From positions 1-7,300 of the forward strand of contig DPLR01000417.1 of assembly GCA_003541895.1 (NCBI GenBank): a stretch of DNA of 7,300 nucleotides, in the 5' to 3' direction. The DNA comes from Cytophagales bacterium. GTDB taxonomy: Bacteria; Bacteroidota; Bacteroidia; Cytophagales; Cyclobacteriaceae. Every line of letters starts with the position of its first letter. Positions within the stretch are counted from its first letter, which is position 1. The translations under genes and the position numbers were made by a program. The notes beneath the pieces are model-generated. The model worked only from the letters and a program-made list of their open reading frames with translations, searched no databases and was not told the origin of the DNA. Shown in pieces: positions 6,655-7,300 of this stretch.

Positions 6655-7300
6655 AGAATTGTAAATCCAACGCTTTTAAGGTCCTCCCAATAAGTTGGAT
6701 AAGATTTATTCACTACTTCCGGATTTAATATAGTAACGTCAGTTTGTGTTGCCCAAGGTGCAAAACCCATGGCCATTCGGTGATCGTGATAGGTTTCAAT
6801 AGATTGCGTAAGGCTTTCAATTTTGCCCGGAGTCAAAGTCCACCTTCCCGTTTCGGGTTCATCCAAAGTTGCTCCGATTTTCATTAGCTCATTTTTCAAT
6901 GCAGCAATACGATCCGTTTCTTTAATCCTTAAACTCTCCAAACCTGTAAAATTTCCTGCGATGCCTTTGGCAGCACAAACAGGTAAAACAGTTTGGGCCA
7001 AGTCAGGACAATTTTTAAAATCCCATGTTAAATGAGTATCAGATTCTTTCTTGGTTAATTCAAGTTCACCATTTTTAAAAATTGAGTTGACACCTAATTT
7101 CGCCATAACGTCAACAATTACCCGGTCTCCTTGCAATGAATTCTCCGAAATAGTAGGCAACGTTATTTTGGCATCTTTAGCCAAAGCAACAAATGCAAAC
7201 CAATAGCTCGCAGCCGACCAGTCAGCTTCAACTGTAACAGCAGAAGGCTTGTAAATTTTATTTTGAATGGAAATAATTTTCTTGTCAAAATCGAGATTTG
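6651..7300 (-). CDS. aroA: 3-phosphoshikimate 1-carboxyvinyltransferase (EPSP synthase), C-terminal half, start outside window
   Basis: The frame is open from the right edge to the stop at 6653-6651, giving 215 residues, about half of a typical 410-430 residue enzyme. AroA transfers the enolpyruvyl group of PEP to shikimate 3-phosphate, the sixth step of the cytoplasmic shikimate pathway. Landmarks, numbered from the first complete visible codon: 'VEADWSAASYW' (23-33), 'LQGD' (55-58), 'CPDLAQTVLP' (97-106), 'LRIKETDRIAALKNEL' (123-138), 'TYHDHRMAMGFA' (169-180) and 'VVNKSYPTYW' (195-204). These contain the counterparts of E. coli Asp313 (Asp99), Glu341 and Arg344 (Glu127, Arg130), His385 and Arg386 (His173, Arg174) and Lys411 (Lys198), so the C-terminal catalytic set is intact. 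The Lys-Ser-x-x-x-Arg substrate-binding region is in the unseen N-terminal half. A TTG in frame at 7184 is internal and not the start, because family sequence continues upstream of it. Confidence 0.96.
   Translation of the reverse strand, partial: NLDFDKKIISIQNKIYKPSAVTVEADWSAASYWFAFVALAKDAKITLPTISENSLQGDRVIVDVMAKLGVNSIFKNGELELTKKESDTHLTWDFKNCPDLAQTVLPVCAAKGIAGNFTGLESLRIKETDRIAALKNELMKIGATLDEPETGRWTLTPGKIESLTQSIETYHDHRMAMGFAPWATQTDVTILNPEVVNKSYPTYWEDLKSVGFTIL

Noticed and set aside
6665..6700. Seven-base inverted repeat ATCCAAC/GTTGGAT just inside aroA, considered as a shared terminator for the convergent genes
   Set aside because: The loop is 22 bases, the stem is AT-rich, and neither side is followed by a continuous T tract.
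7184..7184. TTG at 7184 as the start of a 177-residue protein
   Set aside because: EPSP-synthase family sequence ('VEADWSAASYW') continues upstream in the same frame to the window edge, so the gene is simply cut by the window.

Overview
The window comes from a member of the Bacteroidota, most likely a cytophagian or chitinophagian type. The evidence is a SusC/SusD outer-membrane nutrient-uptake pair, A-rich ribosome-binding regions, an exact match to the Bacteroidota -7 promoter element (TAnnTTTG), and an EPSP synthase with a 'DWSAASYW' segment that I recall as typical of this phylum. Base composition is moderately AT-rich throughout, and I see no insertion sequence, phage, tRNA, rRNA or CRISPR signature.

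Layout. From 1 to 4153 on the minus strand lies a susC-susD operon: a complete 1025-residue TonB-dependent SusC/RagA-type transporter, followed after 18 bp by a SusD/RagB-type surface lipoprotein that runs off the left edge. Its promoter, the best in the window, lies in the 196-bp divergent intergenic region (4154-4349). To the right on the plus strand is a complete M42-family metallo-aminopeptidase (4350-5420), closed by a strong GNRA-capped intrinsic terminator (5459-5494). Next come two tandem paralogous genes (5522-6040 and 6139-6654) for small secreted proteins that resemble the YfiR/DUF4154 family, separated by a second intrinsic terminator (about 6062-6093). The right edge holds the C-terminal half of aroA (EPSP synthase) on the minus strand. 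It converges on the second YfiR-like gene so tightly that the two stop codons share the tetranucleotide TTAA.

How the genes work together. SusC and SusD should form one uptake complex for an unidentified oligomeric substrate, probably glycan or peptide, because no degradative enzyme of the locus is visible here. The aminopeptidase and AroA are housekeeping-type cytoplasmic enzymes with no evident link to their neighbours. The most interesting part is the pair of stand-alone YfiR-like proteins. They are about half identical and align without gaps, and each has a signal peptide and the same two cysteines. They appear to be separate transcription units, and no diguanylate cyclase, histidine kinase or OmpA-like partner lies beside them in the window. 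I found no convincing wholly new system. The YfiR-like pair and the unusually compact regulatory junctions around it are the points worth following up.
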